Below are positions 46,926 through 59,219 of a DNA stretch of 64,000 nucleotides, piece by piece; position 1 is the first letter of the stretch; each line of letters starts with the position of its first letter. The notes under the pieces are model-generated. The model was given only the letters and a program-made list of their open reading frames with translations, had not been told where the DNA came from and did not search any database. The stretch is taken from NCBI RefSeq assembly GCF_000003195.3, contig NC_012870.2, positions 49,416,967 to 49,480,966 of the forward strand, given 5' to 3'. The DNA comes from Sorghum bicolor. Its lineage: Eukaryota; Streptophyta; Magnoliopsida; Poales; Poaceae. The position numbers and the translations under genes are program-made.

Positions 46926-48157
46926 TGTTGACGGTCCTTAAGTATCAAATTTAATTATCAAATAAACAAAGAAAAGGATCCAAATGAAATCAACATCTAG
47001 ACTTAGGGTTTTATCTGACAGAATTCCACGAGTTTTGGTGTTTATCTATTTCTGCAGGGGGTTATCAGGAAATAAGGAAGAAAGGCCCACATGTCAGGAT
47101 TACATATAGATATCAACGCACAGCGCAATTTTCTACCATCTAGAAAACTCCAGAAGCCACGAGACCGAAGCGGAGGCGAAACGGGGCCAGGACCTGGGCG
47201 CCCGCCCAGTTTCCTTGGGCGCCCGCCCACGTGCCGAGCTCAATGAGGACTCTTTCTCTCGGGAGATCTCCACCGACCTATTGGATCCAGAATAACGTAG
47301 TACCACATCGCCTACCGACCCAAAAACGCATAGAAGGGGAGGACTATATAAGGAGACCCCCTGGCCCCTGGAGAAGACAAGAAATTATCATAGAGATTGA
47401 GGGGTGCCCTCGAAGGAAAACCTCTTCTCTAAATAATATTTCTTTTTAGGCTTAGCAACCAATGTAAGTAGAAATAGATCTTCTAGTTTCTACTAGATTG
47501 GGAGAGATAGAGTGGAGGTGTAGATCGGAGGAAGGCCGGCCTGTCGGTGTCTACTCCGAGTTGTACCTACGGGATCAAGTCTCCTAACCCGAGGCTTGCT
47601 TCTAAGATTCTTCAGTAATTCGACTTCTAATTCTAGTAAGTTCTTGTTTTATTGTTCTTTGGTTTATGAGTTTACTTTAATCCTCTTCCGGTCGAGTGTT
47701 AGAGTAATCACTTGTTAGCGTAAACGTGGTGTTTAGGCTAGGGTACTCATAGATATCCCCTGACTAGCTGGACCGTGGTAGTAGCGAGGAACGTGACATT
47801 TCCAAGTTACCTTTGTATCCCATATCTTGTTAGCAGGACGGGTAGGGTTTATAGGTGCGGGTCGAACATCCTTTGTGTTGTCTAGATTCCGTGAGCCTCC
47901 CCAATAGAACAGTAGATCATCCTTACCAAGGTTAGAACGAGACTACGGTTGCAGTCTTCTCTATACATTACTCACATCGAGAAACATTCTTTGTAGCCTA
48001 AAGGGATAGTAGCAATAGATTTGGTTAGTCAGATGCACCCTTTCTCCCAGTGGTAAAAATATAAATACGATAACTCTGGATAACCTCCCGGGTGAAATGC
48101 TCACCGATATCCGTGTGCTTGCGGATCATTTCCTTATTGCGTTACCAAATATCAACA
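46926..48157 (+). repeat. Element A 3' LTR (1232 bp)
   Basis: Same length as the 5' LTR, differing at about 28 positions by eye. TATATAAG is near 47345, and paired GGGCGCCC boxes are at 47196 and 47217. It ends ATATCAACA at 48157, followed by ACCTT. Confidence 0.95.
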
Positions 48158-49553
48158 ACCTTCTTATCATACCATCTAGCAACTCTCTTCTTATTTTCTT
48201 CTATACTCATCAAAGCCCTTTGCCGATGCCCTGCTAGATCATCCAACTCGTCTGTCATCAAAGTAGCATAGTCATCGGCAGCCAACTGATCCTGAAAAGA
48301 TAGTCGCCTAGACCCAGCCTTAATTTCCCAAGGTAACACTGCATCATGCTCATCCGGTATGACCATAAAGCCTCATTTAACAAAGTGTGCCACCTCCTAG
48401 GATTTTCTTCAATCTTCCGTTTAATAAGCTTGATAATTCCTTTGTTAGACGCCTCAGCCTACCCATTAGCTTGAGCATAATAAGGAGAAGAATTTAATAC
48501 TTTAATTCCCATACCGATTGCAAATTCATCAAACTCCCCCGATGTGAACATAGTACCCTGATCGGTAGTAATTGTTTGAGGAATTCCAAATCGGTAAATA
48601 ATATGCTCTTTTACAAAACCAATCATATTAGCCGATGTAACTTTCTTCAAAGGAATAGCTTCAACCCACGTGATGAAATAATCGATAGCAATCAAGATAA
48701 ACTTATGCCCTTTGCTGGATGGCGGATAAATTTGGTCGATTGAGTCAATAGCCCATCCCCGAAACGGCCAAGGCTTGATGATAGGACTCATGGCTGATGC
48801 AGGCGCTCTTTGAACATTGCCAAATTTCTGACATCCCTGACACCCTTTGAAATACTTAAAGCAATCCTCAAGTATAGTCGGCCAATAATACCCATTTCTT
48901 CTAATCATCCATTTCATCTTAAATGTCGACTGATGTGCTCCACACACTCCCTCATGGATCTCTCCCATCAAACTTCTAGCCTCATCATCACCTAGACATT
49001 TGAGAAGAATCTCATTAATAGTTCGGTAATATAACTCATCTTCGAGGAGCACATATTTAGTAGCTTGAAACCGAACACGCCTATCAACTTTCTTGGATGG
49101 ATCCTTTAAATAATCAATGATTTCTTTCCTCCAGTCATCGGCACTGATTGCCGATATTGCATTAATCATGGGCTGATATCCTGAGGCATGCTGAGCCAAC
49201 CAATTGGCTTTCTCATTATGCAATCGAGGAACATGCTCTAATCGGAAGTCCTTGAATCCCTTTAGTAGTTGCACACTTCTTTCATAATAAGTTATCAGGA
49301 CCTCGCTTCGGCATTCATAACTCCCAGCCAATTGATTTATAAATAGCATAGAATCCCCAAAGATTTCAATAGCATCAGCATGAACTTCCCTTAGTAATTC
49401 CAACCCCTTTATCAAAGCTTGATATTCAGCCTGATTATTTATTGACGTGGCAACGATCGACAAGGAGAACTCATATTTCCTTCCCCGAGGGGAAATTAAC
49501 ACTATGCCGATCCCTGCACCCTGGTCACACGTGGATCCATCAAAGAAGAGCGT
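48158..49553 (-). pseudogene. Element B second RNase H and integrase
   Basis: On the minus strand the segment opens with an RNase H start (FFDGS) just after a TAG at 49556. It continues with NNQAEYQALIKGLELL and FGDSMLFINQ, the archaeal-like second RNase H of Tat elements. The integrase zinc region (HEGVCGAHQS ... CQGCQKF) and catalytic core (WAIDSID, DQGTMF) follow. A TAG at 48459 directly precedes the AEAS segment holding the last acidic residue. A deletion or frameshift lies near 48370, and the frame is cut by element A at 48157/39652. Confidence 0.9.
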
Positions 49554-51110
49554 CTAAGGTACAATTTCCAAAGTCTCCACTGTATCGCAATGTTGAGTCA
49601 CGAAATCGGCCATAATCTGTCCCTTAACCGCTTTAGCCGATTCATAACGCAAATCGAATTCCGACAATGCCAAAATCCACTTACCGATCCTGCCACTCAT
49701 GATCGGCATAGATAGCATGTATCGGACCACATCATCTTTGCAAATAACCGTGCATTCGGCCGATAACAAATAATGCCTCAACTTGATACAAGAGAAGTAC
49801 AAGCATAAACATAGTTTCTCAACAGCCAAATACCTGGTCTCAGCGTCAATCAACCTCCTGCTTAAATAATAAATCACACGCCCTTTCCCTTCAAATTCTT
49901 GAATTAAAGCCGAACCGATGACCATCCCATCCGTAGATAAGTACAATCTGAAAGGCTTCCCTTGCTGAGGTGGGATCCAAACTGGAGGATTTACCAAATA
50001 ATTCTTGATTTCATCTGAGGCCAACTGTTGTTCTTTCCTCCAAACAAATTCTTGGTCGGCCTTCAACTTATGTAGAGGACTGAAAGCACGAATTTTACCA
50101 GACAAATTAGATATAAACCTTCTGATAAAATTTACCTTGCCGATCAAGGATTGGAGCTCAGTCTTGTTAGTAGGGGCAACTATTTTGTTGATAGCATCAA
50201 TGGATCTCTGACTAATTTCAATCCCCCTTTGATGCACCATGAAACCAAGAAATTGTCCTGCCGATACACCAAATGCACACTTATTGGGATTCATCTTTAA
50301 ACCATGCTTCCTCGTGCATTCTAACACTTTTCGCAAATCGGAAAGATGCTTTGTGAAGTCTCCAGACTTAACCACCACATCATCATTATAAATTTCCACC
50401 AGCTTGCCGATGAATTCATGAAATATAAAATTCATAGCCCTCTGATAAGTAGTACCAGCATTTTTCAAGCCAAACGTCATGACTATCCATTCAAACAACC
50501 CAACATGACCAGGGCATCTAAATGCAGTCTTTGGAATATCTTCTTCAGCCATGAATATTTGATTGTATCCTGCTTTGCCATCTATAAAGCTGATAATCCG
50601 ATGCCCAGCCGCAGCGTCAACTAGCAGATCGGCAACTGGCATTGGGTAGCCATCCATCAGTGTAGCTTTATTAAGATTCCTGAAATCAATACAAACCTGA
50701 AGTTTTCCATTTTTCTTGTAGACTGGGACAACATTGGAAATCCACTCGGCATACCGACATTGCCGAATAAATTTAGCTTCGATAAGCTTGGTTATTTCGG
50801 CCTTAATATCAGGAAGAATATTAGGATTACATCGGCGAGCTGGCTGTTGATGTGGCCGAAATCCAGACTTAATAGGTAACCGATGTTCAACAATCGATCG
50901 GTCCAAACCAGGCATCTCGGTATAATCCCAGGCAAAGCAATCTTTATATTCTATTAAAAAATCAGTCAATTGTTGCTTACACTCAGAACTTAGCTTAGCA
51001 CTAATAAAAGTAGGTCTAGGTTTATCACCACTACCTATTTCTACCTCTACCAAATCATCGGCCGATGTGAATCCCTGGCCTAGCTTTCCATCATCGGCGA
51101 ACCTATCCAT
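49554..51110 (-). pseudogene. Element B reverse transcriptase-RNase H
   Basis: A 518-codon unbroken frame. RT has VCIDFRNLNKAT and FIDGKAGYNQI blocks and a catalytic YNDD, an allowed form of YxDD. RNase H follows with YLSTDGM and YLSRRLIDAETRY. The first RNase H aspartate region reads STDG. The frame ends with TAG where a Trp is usual at the start of the next domain. Gag-protease sits one base off in frame just upstream, across a T5 run at 51113-51117. Confidence 0.93.
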
Positions 51111-51916
51111 TAAAAACCTTCATCAGAACCGACTGCTTGGATCGGTGGAATTTCATAGTCGGCAACCTTGAGAAAATCCTTCTCCCAAACTTCTCCTGAA
51201 ATACACCTAGTCCTTTCATAGGTGTCTACTTCTGCCAATGCAATGACATAGGAGGAATCTCTCGGGACAATCTCAATTTTGTCACCTACCCACTGGACCA
51301 AGCACTGGTGCATCGTAGACGGGATGCAACAATTGGCATGAATCCAATCTCTTCCCAACAGCAAATTATAAGCACCCTTTCCACTAATCACGAAGAAGGT
51401 TGTCGGCAAGGTTTTGTTGCCGATGGTCAACTCAACACATATTGCCCCCTTAACCGGAGACACGTTGCCCTCAAAATCTTTGAGCATCATATCGGTCTTG
51501 GTCAAATCCTGATCTCCTTTCCCAAGCATCTGATATACTGCATATGGCATGATATTGATAGCAGCCCCACCATCAATTAAAATCTTGGTCATCGGCTGGC
51601 CATCCACCTTTCCTTTAACAAACAGAGCCTTAAGATGTTGCCTTTCATCATCGGCAGGCTTCTCAAAGATGGCTGTCATCGGATCCAGAGCCAACTGAGC
51701 TATCTGGTCGGAAAACTCCAACTCATCATCACTGGACGGCGCAAGAAATTCCATCGGCAACATAAATACCATGTTGACATCTGCCGATGGACCTTTTCCC
51801 TTAGGATCTGAATGTTGCTGATCCCTAGACTGGCCAGAGTTTTCACCCTTGTTCAACTCTTCTCGTCTTTCACGCTGCAACCTCCTTTTTTGGGTCCTAG
51901 TCAACCCCTCTTGACA
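51111..51916 (-). pseudogene. Element B protease region
   Basis: An open frame from 51904 continues gag after a TAG at about 51917. A basic stretch leads to the retropepsin site IDGGAAINIM and a later LLGRDWIH. The active site has Gly where most retropepsins have Thr or Ser, a form common in plant gypsy proteases. The frame ends GGT TTT TAA at the junction to RT. Confidence 0.85.
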
Positions 51917-54777
51917 CTATGGAGGGAGTTGTTGCTGCCTTACCGATGGGCGATGATTTTCCCTTGATTCCATCTGATAAGTGTTGGCGTCCCTACAAAA
52001 TATGAACTCATTGGGAACCCATGCATTAGCCATCTCCTCAAGTTCTTTTTGGTTCCTGGGAAAATATTTAACACGATCACCAAGCCTATCATGCACGCTG
52101 AGCCTGCCCCCCAACCGATCATGAACCGACGCTTTCCCCCTGATCGGTCCATCAAACCGGCGGTTATTGTTCTGGTACTGCCGATTTGATCTGTCATACT
52201 GATCATAACCATTGCATTCCAGGCAGTCTCTGACAGTAGGAAGCTTGATATTCTCTTCCCAACAATGGATGAAGAACGGACAATTCCAGTGATCCCTATG
52301 CCGATTCCATTCTTGTTGGCGTCTTTCTTCTTCCCGATGATAATCTTCTTGCTGGTGCCGATACCGATCCTCACGTTGCTGCCAAGTTTCCCGTGGCCTT
52401 CTATGAGTTATCACAATACCAGATCGGGGAGGCCTCCTTGAGTTAGTTCCCTCCTGAATCAAACCTTTTCCTTTTGCATCGTCAGTGGTGATCTGATGCT
52501 GAGGATCTACCGATGCACTTCTTTCAGCTGTTAAGACCTTGGCCTTTCCTTTAGCATCCAGCATGTTTGTTGGAAAAGGATGCTGATCAATCTTCATCGG
52601 CTTCTGAGTTTTGGAGCTGTCAAATTTGATCCACCCAGATTCTATAGCCGATTGCAGCTGCTGTCTAAAAACCTTGCACTCATTGGTGCTATGAGAAGTA
52701 GCATTGTGCCATTTGCAGTACTTCATCTTCTTTAATTCCTCAGTCGATGGGATTACATGATTGGGTGACAATTTGATCTGACCTTCCTGAAGTAGAAAGT
52801 CAAATATCCTATCGGCTTTAGTGATATCAAATGCGAACTTCTCTGGCTCTTTATGCCCAAAGGGGCAAGACATCGGCTTCTTATTCTTTACCCATTCTGC
52901 TAAGCCGATGACTGGTTCCTCGTCAGAGTCCGAGCTTGCCGCTTCATCTACAAACGATACCTTTTTGTTCCATGCTCTCTTGGGCTCAAAAGGCTTGATA
53001 TCTTGATCAGAAATCCTCTGCACCAAATGACTTAAGCTTTCGAATTCTTGAGATGCATACTTGTCCCTGATATGCGGCAACAAACCCTGGAAAGCCAAAT
53101 CGGCTAGCTGCCGATCATCCAAAACCAGACTATAGCATTTGTTCTTGACTTCCCGTATCCTCTGCACAAAACTTTCAACCGATTCATCATTGCGTTGCTT
53201 CAGTTTGACCAAATCAGTGATCTTCTTCTCATGAACTCTAGAAAAGAAGTATTTGCGGAATTGCTTCTCTAGATCAGCCCAAGTAATCATTGAGTTGGGA
53301 GGTAATGATATAAACCAAGTGAAAGCCAATCCAGACAATGATGACGAGAACAGGCGAACCCTTCACTCATCCCCGTTAGCAGCTTCTCCACATTGAATGA
53401 TGAACCTGTTGACGTGTTCCATGGTTGATGTATCATCCTGCCCAGAAAACTTAGTAAAATCTGGCACTTTTACTGATTTGGAAGCGGGATTAAATCATAT
53501 GCAGGAGGATACGGTGTCCGATAAGAGTAAGTATTGACTTTGAGTTTTATCCCAAACTGGTCTCTCATTACTTCAGCAATCTTATCGGCCCAATAAGCAT
53601 CGGCATCTTGCCGATGAGGCGGTTGCGGATCTGGGATCTGGTGATATGCTTCCACATGTCTATTTGGTGCGCGATCTGCATGGAACATTGGGTTAATCAT
53701 CTGGCCACCAACTTGTTGGCCACCGATCTGTCCACCGATCTGTTGACCACCAAACTGCTAACCACCAATCTGCTGCCCCAGATTCATTGGCTAGTTGGGC
53801 AACCCTTGATTCTGGAACCCAGGGTAGATCTAGCCTTGTTGAAACCCTGTAGTTTGATGATGCTGTTGGGGCATTTGTGAAAAGACTTGCTGCTCAGGCC
53901 ATCCACTATTAGCATTCATCGGCATAGGACATGCCGATGATTGGTAATTGGGCATTATCATTGTATTGACATACCCTGGCTGAGTCATAAACTTCTGTTG
54001 CATCAGCACTGAATCTGCTGATGCATTAGGCATCTAGAACATTGGAGCTTGAGAATTCCCAGTGTAAGGCCTTGCAGTAGTGGTTGTAGTATACTGGGGA
54101 CTCTGATTCATCGGCATATTTGGAGGTGCCGATGCCATAGGAGCCTTGCCTCTCACATCAGCCGTCTGAGATGTACCAGGTGTCTTCAACGTGAACTATG
54201 GAGGCATACCAAAACCCCACCAGTTAGGAGAAGGGACTGGTCCCGACATTGCCGATGCCAATAGATCTGTAGTAAGCTTAATCTACCCATCTGAGGTAGA
54301 TGGATTGGTCGTCATCGGCGTAGATTGTGCATTAGTAACTCCTAACGTACTTGGAGGAACCGCAGTTTCTGTGCCCGCAGCGACTGTAGCAGCCGATGGA
54401 GCCGTAACCACTGGCGATCCTGGCTGATGATAGACAGGGCCCACATAATTTGGTGGCAACTGTCCTTCTTTGAAAGTTCTAGCCACGGCATTGAAAACCA
54501 TATTGAACAGCACACCAGCTTGGTTGATCAAGGCACGGTTGATAGCACTGTCGACCATGTCTTGAAGTTTACCAGGATTGGCTTCAAAAGTGACCTGCCG
54601 AGGGGTCGGCAGTGCTTCCTTCTGGATCACCTCGCCACTCCTGTTTATGTTGAAGGCCTTGAGACATTGTTGCTTGTAATCTTCCATAGCCTTCGCAATA
54701 GCCTGCTTCTGCTCATCTTTGAGGCTAGCTTCTGTCACGGGGATGACATTCTCCAAGTCAAACTCGGTAGTCGACAT
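51917..54777 (-). pseudogene. Element B gag, with many TAG stops
   Basis: The ATG at 54777 lies about 48 bases after the LTR (the primer site lies between). The N-terminal ~165 residues are open, then a Gln/Met/Pro-rich region with GGQQIGG-type repeats (53700-53790) is cut by six TAGs. A one-base frameshift near 53475 and a TGA near 53360 precede the conserved retrotransposon gag domain (AFTWFISLP, QFRKYF, FVQRIREVKNKCY; 53330-52950). A variant zinc motif C-x2-H-x4-H-x4-C (~52735-52690) follows, then an Arg/Glu/Gln-rich tail. Confidence 0.88.
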
Positions 54778-54801
54778 ATTGATCTTGATCTTGAATCTGG
54801 T

Positions 54802-54822
54802 CCCACCGAGCGTGCCAAAAGA
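54802..54822 (-). promoter_or_regulatory. Element B primer-binding site candidate
   Basis: On the minus strand, just after the LTR end, TTTTGGCACGCTCGGTGGGA has the expected TGG start and position. I did not assign the tRNA. Confidence 0.55.
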
Positions 54823-54824
54823 TG

Positions 54825-55540
54825 TGTTGATGCAAAAGCTGAATCTACAAACACAAAGGGCTAATACCCGATTCAAACGTTAAGGCGTGCCAGCTGATTT
54901 GACCTTACTATCGGCAAAGGTGATAACTCGAATACTTTGGTCCTGACAACAGCGATGCGCCCGGATGCCACGGCCAAGAGGTATTCACGCGGAACTCGAG
55001 AATACACTGAGCTTAAGTCGACGAATTTCTAAGAACTCGTAATGAAAAGAAAAATATGACGAAGTCGTCAAAAAGGTAGATACTGGAATATGAGTAAAAC
55101 TTGTGTTTGATTGATTGATGGATGTCTCAATTACAAGGCCCTAGGGTCTATATTTATACTCTGCTCAAAGAGCTACAACCAGACACGACTAGAACTCAAA
55201 TTCCAAATTAAACAGAATCCGTATACAAAACGATTAAAATAACTAAGGGAAACATAAAACTATCCTCCCGTGACAAACTAGGACACCACTACAGACCAAT
55301 CGGCAACCTTTAAGCCTTCCTTCCGCATCATTGGCAGATTCTCCATCGTAGCCATCAACAAAGGTTAATGCTGGCTATCGGCATAAACACATCACCATCC
55401 ATGGACTTAGCCATATTCAGCTGTCTCCTCATCGGCAACCGCCCTCATTGGCAACTCTTCTGCAGACCAGTGACCATTACCCTGTCTTGCCGATCCACAC
55501 TCTACCGATTCTGGATACGTGTCCAAAAACGGTGTCAACA
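54825..55540 (-). repeat. Element B 5' LTR (716 bp)
   Basis: Minus-strand 5' copy, ends as for the 3' LTR. One base longer because of an extra C in a CCC run near 54962. At least two ATCGGC sites of the other copy read ATTGGC here, consistent with CpG decay. Confidence 0.93.
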
Positions 55541-56472
55541 TATGGTTTTCGATGGGAAAAGAACTAGGGCGTAGAGGACCTTCGTGCGAACTCACCTAGG
55601 CGACTTTTGAGATCGGAGAGAGCTTGGAAGAGGGCGGCAACACGTCGAGGCGGATCTTTGCGTTCCTGTGAAGTTCGGCGAGCAATTCAGCAACATGGAG
55701 AAGGATAGAACGATGATGGAGAGCACAGGGGGTTCAAAACCTCAACGCGAAGCTCGACGTCCACTCGACTGTGAAAGAGCGGCCGCGTATGGCAAGAACC
55801 ACGGCGGAGGTTCTTCCTCTACTCGTGGCGAGATCCAAACTGCGACGACGACCGCAAAGAGATCTCGTTGGCTTCACAGATGAGGGAAAGGGCACGCGGG
55901 GAAGGTTCCTGAGCTTTTATAGGAGCACGGTAGTCGATCACGGTAACAAATCCCGTGGTAAACGGGATTGGGCTCTGTCCCGATGTGAAGTCCTGCTTGG
56001 CCACGCAAGGAAGAAAGGTTGAAGTCACTGACTTGTGGGGCCCTCCTGTCGGTGACCAAAAGTGCGGGACCCGCTTGCCAGCCAAGGGAGAGAGAGGACG
56101 GTGCGCTGGCTGGCCATTTGAGCCGAGAGAGGGAAGCAAGGCTTGCTGCGCGCGCTGGGCCAAAGGGAAACAGAAGGGGGAGGTTTTTTCCTTTTTCTTT
56201 TGTTTGTTTTCTTTTTGTTTCATTTTATTTCAAAACCATTTGAAACCCATTTAAATATTCTTTTAAATCTTTTTGAATTTTGAGTTCAAAAACACTCAGC
56301 ACAATAAACCAAAATGCAGAAGCATGAGTGCACAAAAATGTTGCTACACCCTAAGATAAATTTTATTTTGATGAAGAATATTATTTCCTAGGTTTCATGA
56401 GCACCAAAAATTCATAAATAAATCATTTTCACCTATTTTTAAAATGAGCAAAATTTTGGGTGTTACACTTAG

Positions 56473-59219
56473 ACTTTAGATCAAGTACTCTTCCCACAAG
56501 TTCAGGTTTAGAGCAGGTTTAAATTATAACAGTTATGCCTAAACTTGAGAGAGATTTCAATTTTGAGAACAGAGCAACTATTCATCATTTCCATGTGAGA
56601 GCTTATCATGAGGGTTCATAGCAAACTTTATTTATTTATTTATTTAGCAAACTAAGCAATCAACACAAAATCTTTTTTTGGGTTTTTATGACTATGCATA
56701 TTTTTATTATTTGAGTAATGTATAAACGTGAGTAGAACACTTAGCTGGATAAATGGGGTGCTCTCCCCCAAGCTGGATTTTGACGTAATTTCTTCTAATG
56801 TAGCTAGCAGATGGTAGAGGTGTATTTGAATGTCGGCAGCACCCTGACAACAATTAGGATGTCCTCCGTCTGCTAGTCTTCTTTGATCATTGAATTCTGT
56901 GGAGCTCAAATAGACAACAAAGCTTTGTGGAACTAGTTAAGTGTTAGCATAAATATCTAGCCTTTATCATGTTGAGCCTCCTCAATAAATATTACTCTCT
57001 TTTGTAGGATCATGAATTTATTTTTTATATTTTTATTTTTATAGGACAGCAATATATTTATTTTATTTTTATGCCACCGCAGTGAATGTACTTATGGGTT
57101 TTATGCCATGAGCATACTCACATGGGGCTTACTATTTCTAACATTTTTATTTTCTTCTCGGGATGATATGAACCTGATTAACTAAGCAAACTATTTTAAA
57201 TAATTGAAGTGAAAAGGATAACTACCAAGTTTACCTCTTGGCAAGGTGTTCGGTGTTTTTAAGTCCTCCAAACGGGACTCTCCGTTTTCTCAGTCGTCTT
57301 GGGATTCGCTAGATGGCGTAGTCGGTGGTTCCGACGGCGCCTCCTCTTCGTGTATAACTATCTTCTCTCTCCACACCACTTCTTCTTTGTAGTCTGCCCA
57401 TCCGTCCTTGATGATTTGCCTCCTCTGGTTGTGGTTGCGTCATCTTCAGAGGGGAAGTGCATGTGGACTTCTCCGGTTCCAATATAGATGATGGCTTTGA
57501 TAGTGTTGAGGAACGGTCTTCCAAGGATGGTGGGTGGACCGTACTCGTCTTCTCCCTTGTCAATGACCTGGGTCGTCCTTTTTGGTCAGGAACGGTGACT
57601 TAAGTCAATGATCTTGACCTCCTTGAGCTGCAGTGACTATCTTAGATAACTCGATCCACATTTGCTTGTTCCTATTCATCCTGTTGGTCCTCTTCGTTGG
57701 TTCATGTTGGGATTGCTCTGAAATTTGTGTAGTCTTGTTCTTGAAGGAAAACGTCTCCTTCTTGCCCTTGATGTAGAAACTGATCTTGGCAGCACTAGCG
57801 TAGATGACAACTCCCGAGGTGTTCAGGGATGGCCTCTGTTGATTCCTACCTTGATTTTGTTGAGGACGGTTGTAGTGGTAGTTTTTGTTGTTGTAGTTTA
57901 CGTCCTCAAGTATCTCAGGGCAGTGATGGCCTGAGTGTCCAGTATCTCTAGTGTGTTTGTGCTCGTAGATCCAGGTTCCTCACTTGGAAGAATCTAGGAG
58001 TTGTAAAACTCCTTCAGGTTTTGCTCGAAGTGTACCTGCACATAAAGACAAGGCAGAGATCAAGCGCATGGGCCCTGTTGGTGGAAAACACCAACAGAAC
58101 CAAAAGTATATTTATTCTTCTCTATCCTTAAGCATAGGGAGCAAGACAAAGTTGATGGGTGATAGGTTCATGAGTGTAGCATTTAGAACATTTGTCAGAT
58201 CAGATGGCTCAACTTAATGGAAAGATAATCTATCTATATTTATGTTTTGTTTATATCTTCCAAACATTGAATGTGCACATTTTAGCTTCTATGATTAGGA
58301 GTGTGGGATCACGAAGGTAGTACTAAGAACAAAGATTAAAGGACTAAACATGTTGAATTAATTAGGTTGGTTAATTAGGAGTTACAAATCATACATGTTT
58401 GTCTCTTTTATTCATGTGAACGCCAGAACCAAGGAGAAGCTTATAAAAGCGATAGTCAAGTACCTTAAGATGTTTTACTTGAAGAGTGATGGTACAGTAT
58501 CACCTTGTGGAAGCTTTCCTTTCTTCGCGGTTGTGCATCGTGTTTATGGCACCCTCCATGGATCATCTCTTGTGAGCTATGCCTTCCTTGTGTAAATTGT
58601 TAACCTTCATGTGTCTCTCTCATTGTCTCCAATGTGAGTTTACCTCAGGACTTCCCAAGTCGATATTGAAAGTTTTCCTGTAGGGGTTAGTCCAACAAAA
58701 TATCCAATATCTACATAGCATACTATCGGCTCAAAAATCAACCTAGACACCATGTCTAATTTGATTTAGGAGGGCATTTTAACCTAAGCACCATGTTTAA
58801 TTTAAAAACCCTTGGAAGTAAGATCATCATTCCTAAACTAAGCACCATGCTTAATTATGAGATAAATGAAACTACTCCAAACCTAGACATATACTAAAGC
58901 AAACAAAGGTAGCATGAGAGTATTTATAGAGATCTACTCAAGTGGAGATGAAGTAGTGTGATTAGTATTTAACAAATTGAGCATTTCTCAAAGGTAGGGA
59001 CAACCAACATAGCAACATGGCGAAGGATGTTTTTATGTAAAGTACTCCCCCGAGCTTGAATTTTGCAAAATTCAAGTTTGGATGAATTTGATTCAATGTT
59101 GTATGATGATTGGTTGGACATACCTTGTGCTTGTCATTCATTCGATCTTCTTGCTCCAATCCTTGAAAGGTTAGTGACAAGAATGCCTGAAGGAATATTT
59201 TTACAATTATCCTTATATG
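56473..59219 (-). pseudogene. Element C internal region with retropepsin remnant
   Basis: Reverse complement of element A 42570-45540. Bases 57225-58000 match A's protease region but are broken by indels, so the protein is lost. It also carries reverse copies of the internal polypurine-like sequence (CTCCCCCAAGCTGG near 56764 and CTCCCCCGAGCTTG near 59045). Confidence 0.75.

Larger units (their letters stand above)
39652..48157 (+). mobile_element. Element A: complete non-autonomous Athila-like LTR retrotransposon (8.5 kb)
   Basis: Two 1232-bp LTRs (39652-40883 and 46926-48157) are flanked by the perfect duplication ACCTT (39647-39651 and 48158-48162). A tRNA-Asp-type primer site and a polypurine tract are present. 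The 6-kb interior has one family-specific ORF and retropepsin-like remnants but no RT, RNase H or integrase, so it would need proteins from a relative. The LTRs are about 98% identical by eye. It inserted into the integrase of element B. Confidence 0.95.
34665..55540 (-). mobile_element. Element B: Tat-type Ty3/gypsy retrotransposon with antisense PMD gene
   Basis: LTRs at 34665-35379 and 54825-55540 are flanked by CATGG / TATGG (34660-34664 and 55541-55545), a target duplication with one mismatch. Without inserted element A it is about 12.4 kb. On the minus strand the order is LTR, primer site, gag, protease, RT-RNase H, a second RNase H, integrase. A plus-strand multi-exon gene then lies between pol and the 3' LTR. 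A second RNase H and extra antisense ORFs are known traits of the Tat lineage. The LTRs differ at about 27 of 716 positions by eye (about 96% identical). Confidence 0.93.
32983..56467. mobile_element. Element D: ~2.6-kb solo LTR split by element B
   Basis: Starts TGTAATACCC and ends GGGTGTTACA, flanked by the 5-bp duplication CTTAG (32978-32982 and 56468-56472). The two parts are 32983-34664 and 55546-56467. No coding region, primer site or second LTR is seen, so it is a solo LTR left by recombination. Both ends read TGTAAYACCC inward, a start common in Del/Tekay-type chromovirus LTRs. That family assignment is inference. Confidence 0.85.
30429..59219 (-). mobile_element. Element C: Athila-like LTR retrotransposon, minus strand, 5' truncated, heavily interrupted
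   Basis: The 3' LTR (30429-31636) is followed by internal sequence at 31637-32982 and 56473-59219 that is the reverse complement of element A's internal region from its 3' end back to about 42570. Between them sits solo LTR D with everything nested in it. The right end stops where LTR E begins, so the 5' LTR and 5' internal part are missing. It appears to be the oldest layer of the nest. Confidence 0.85.
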
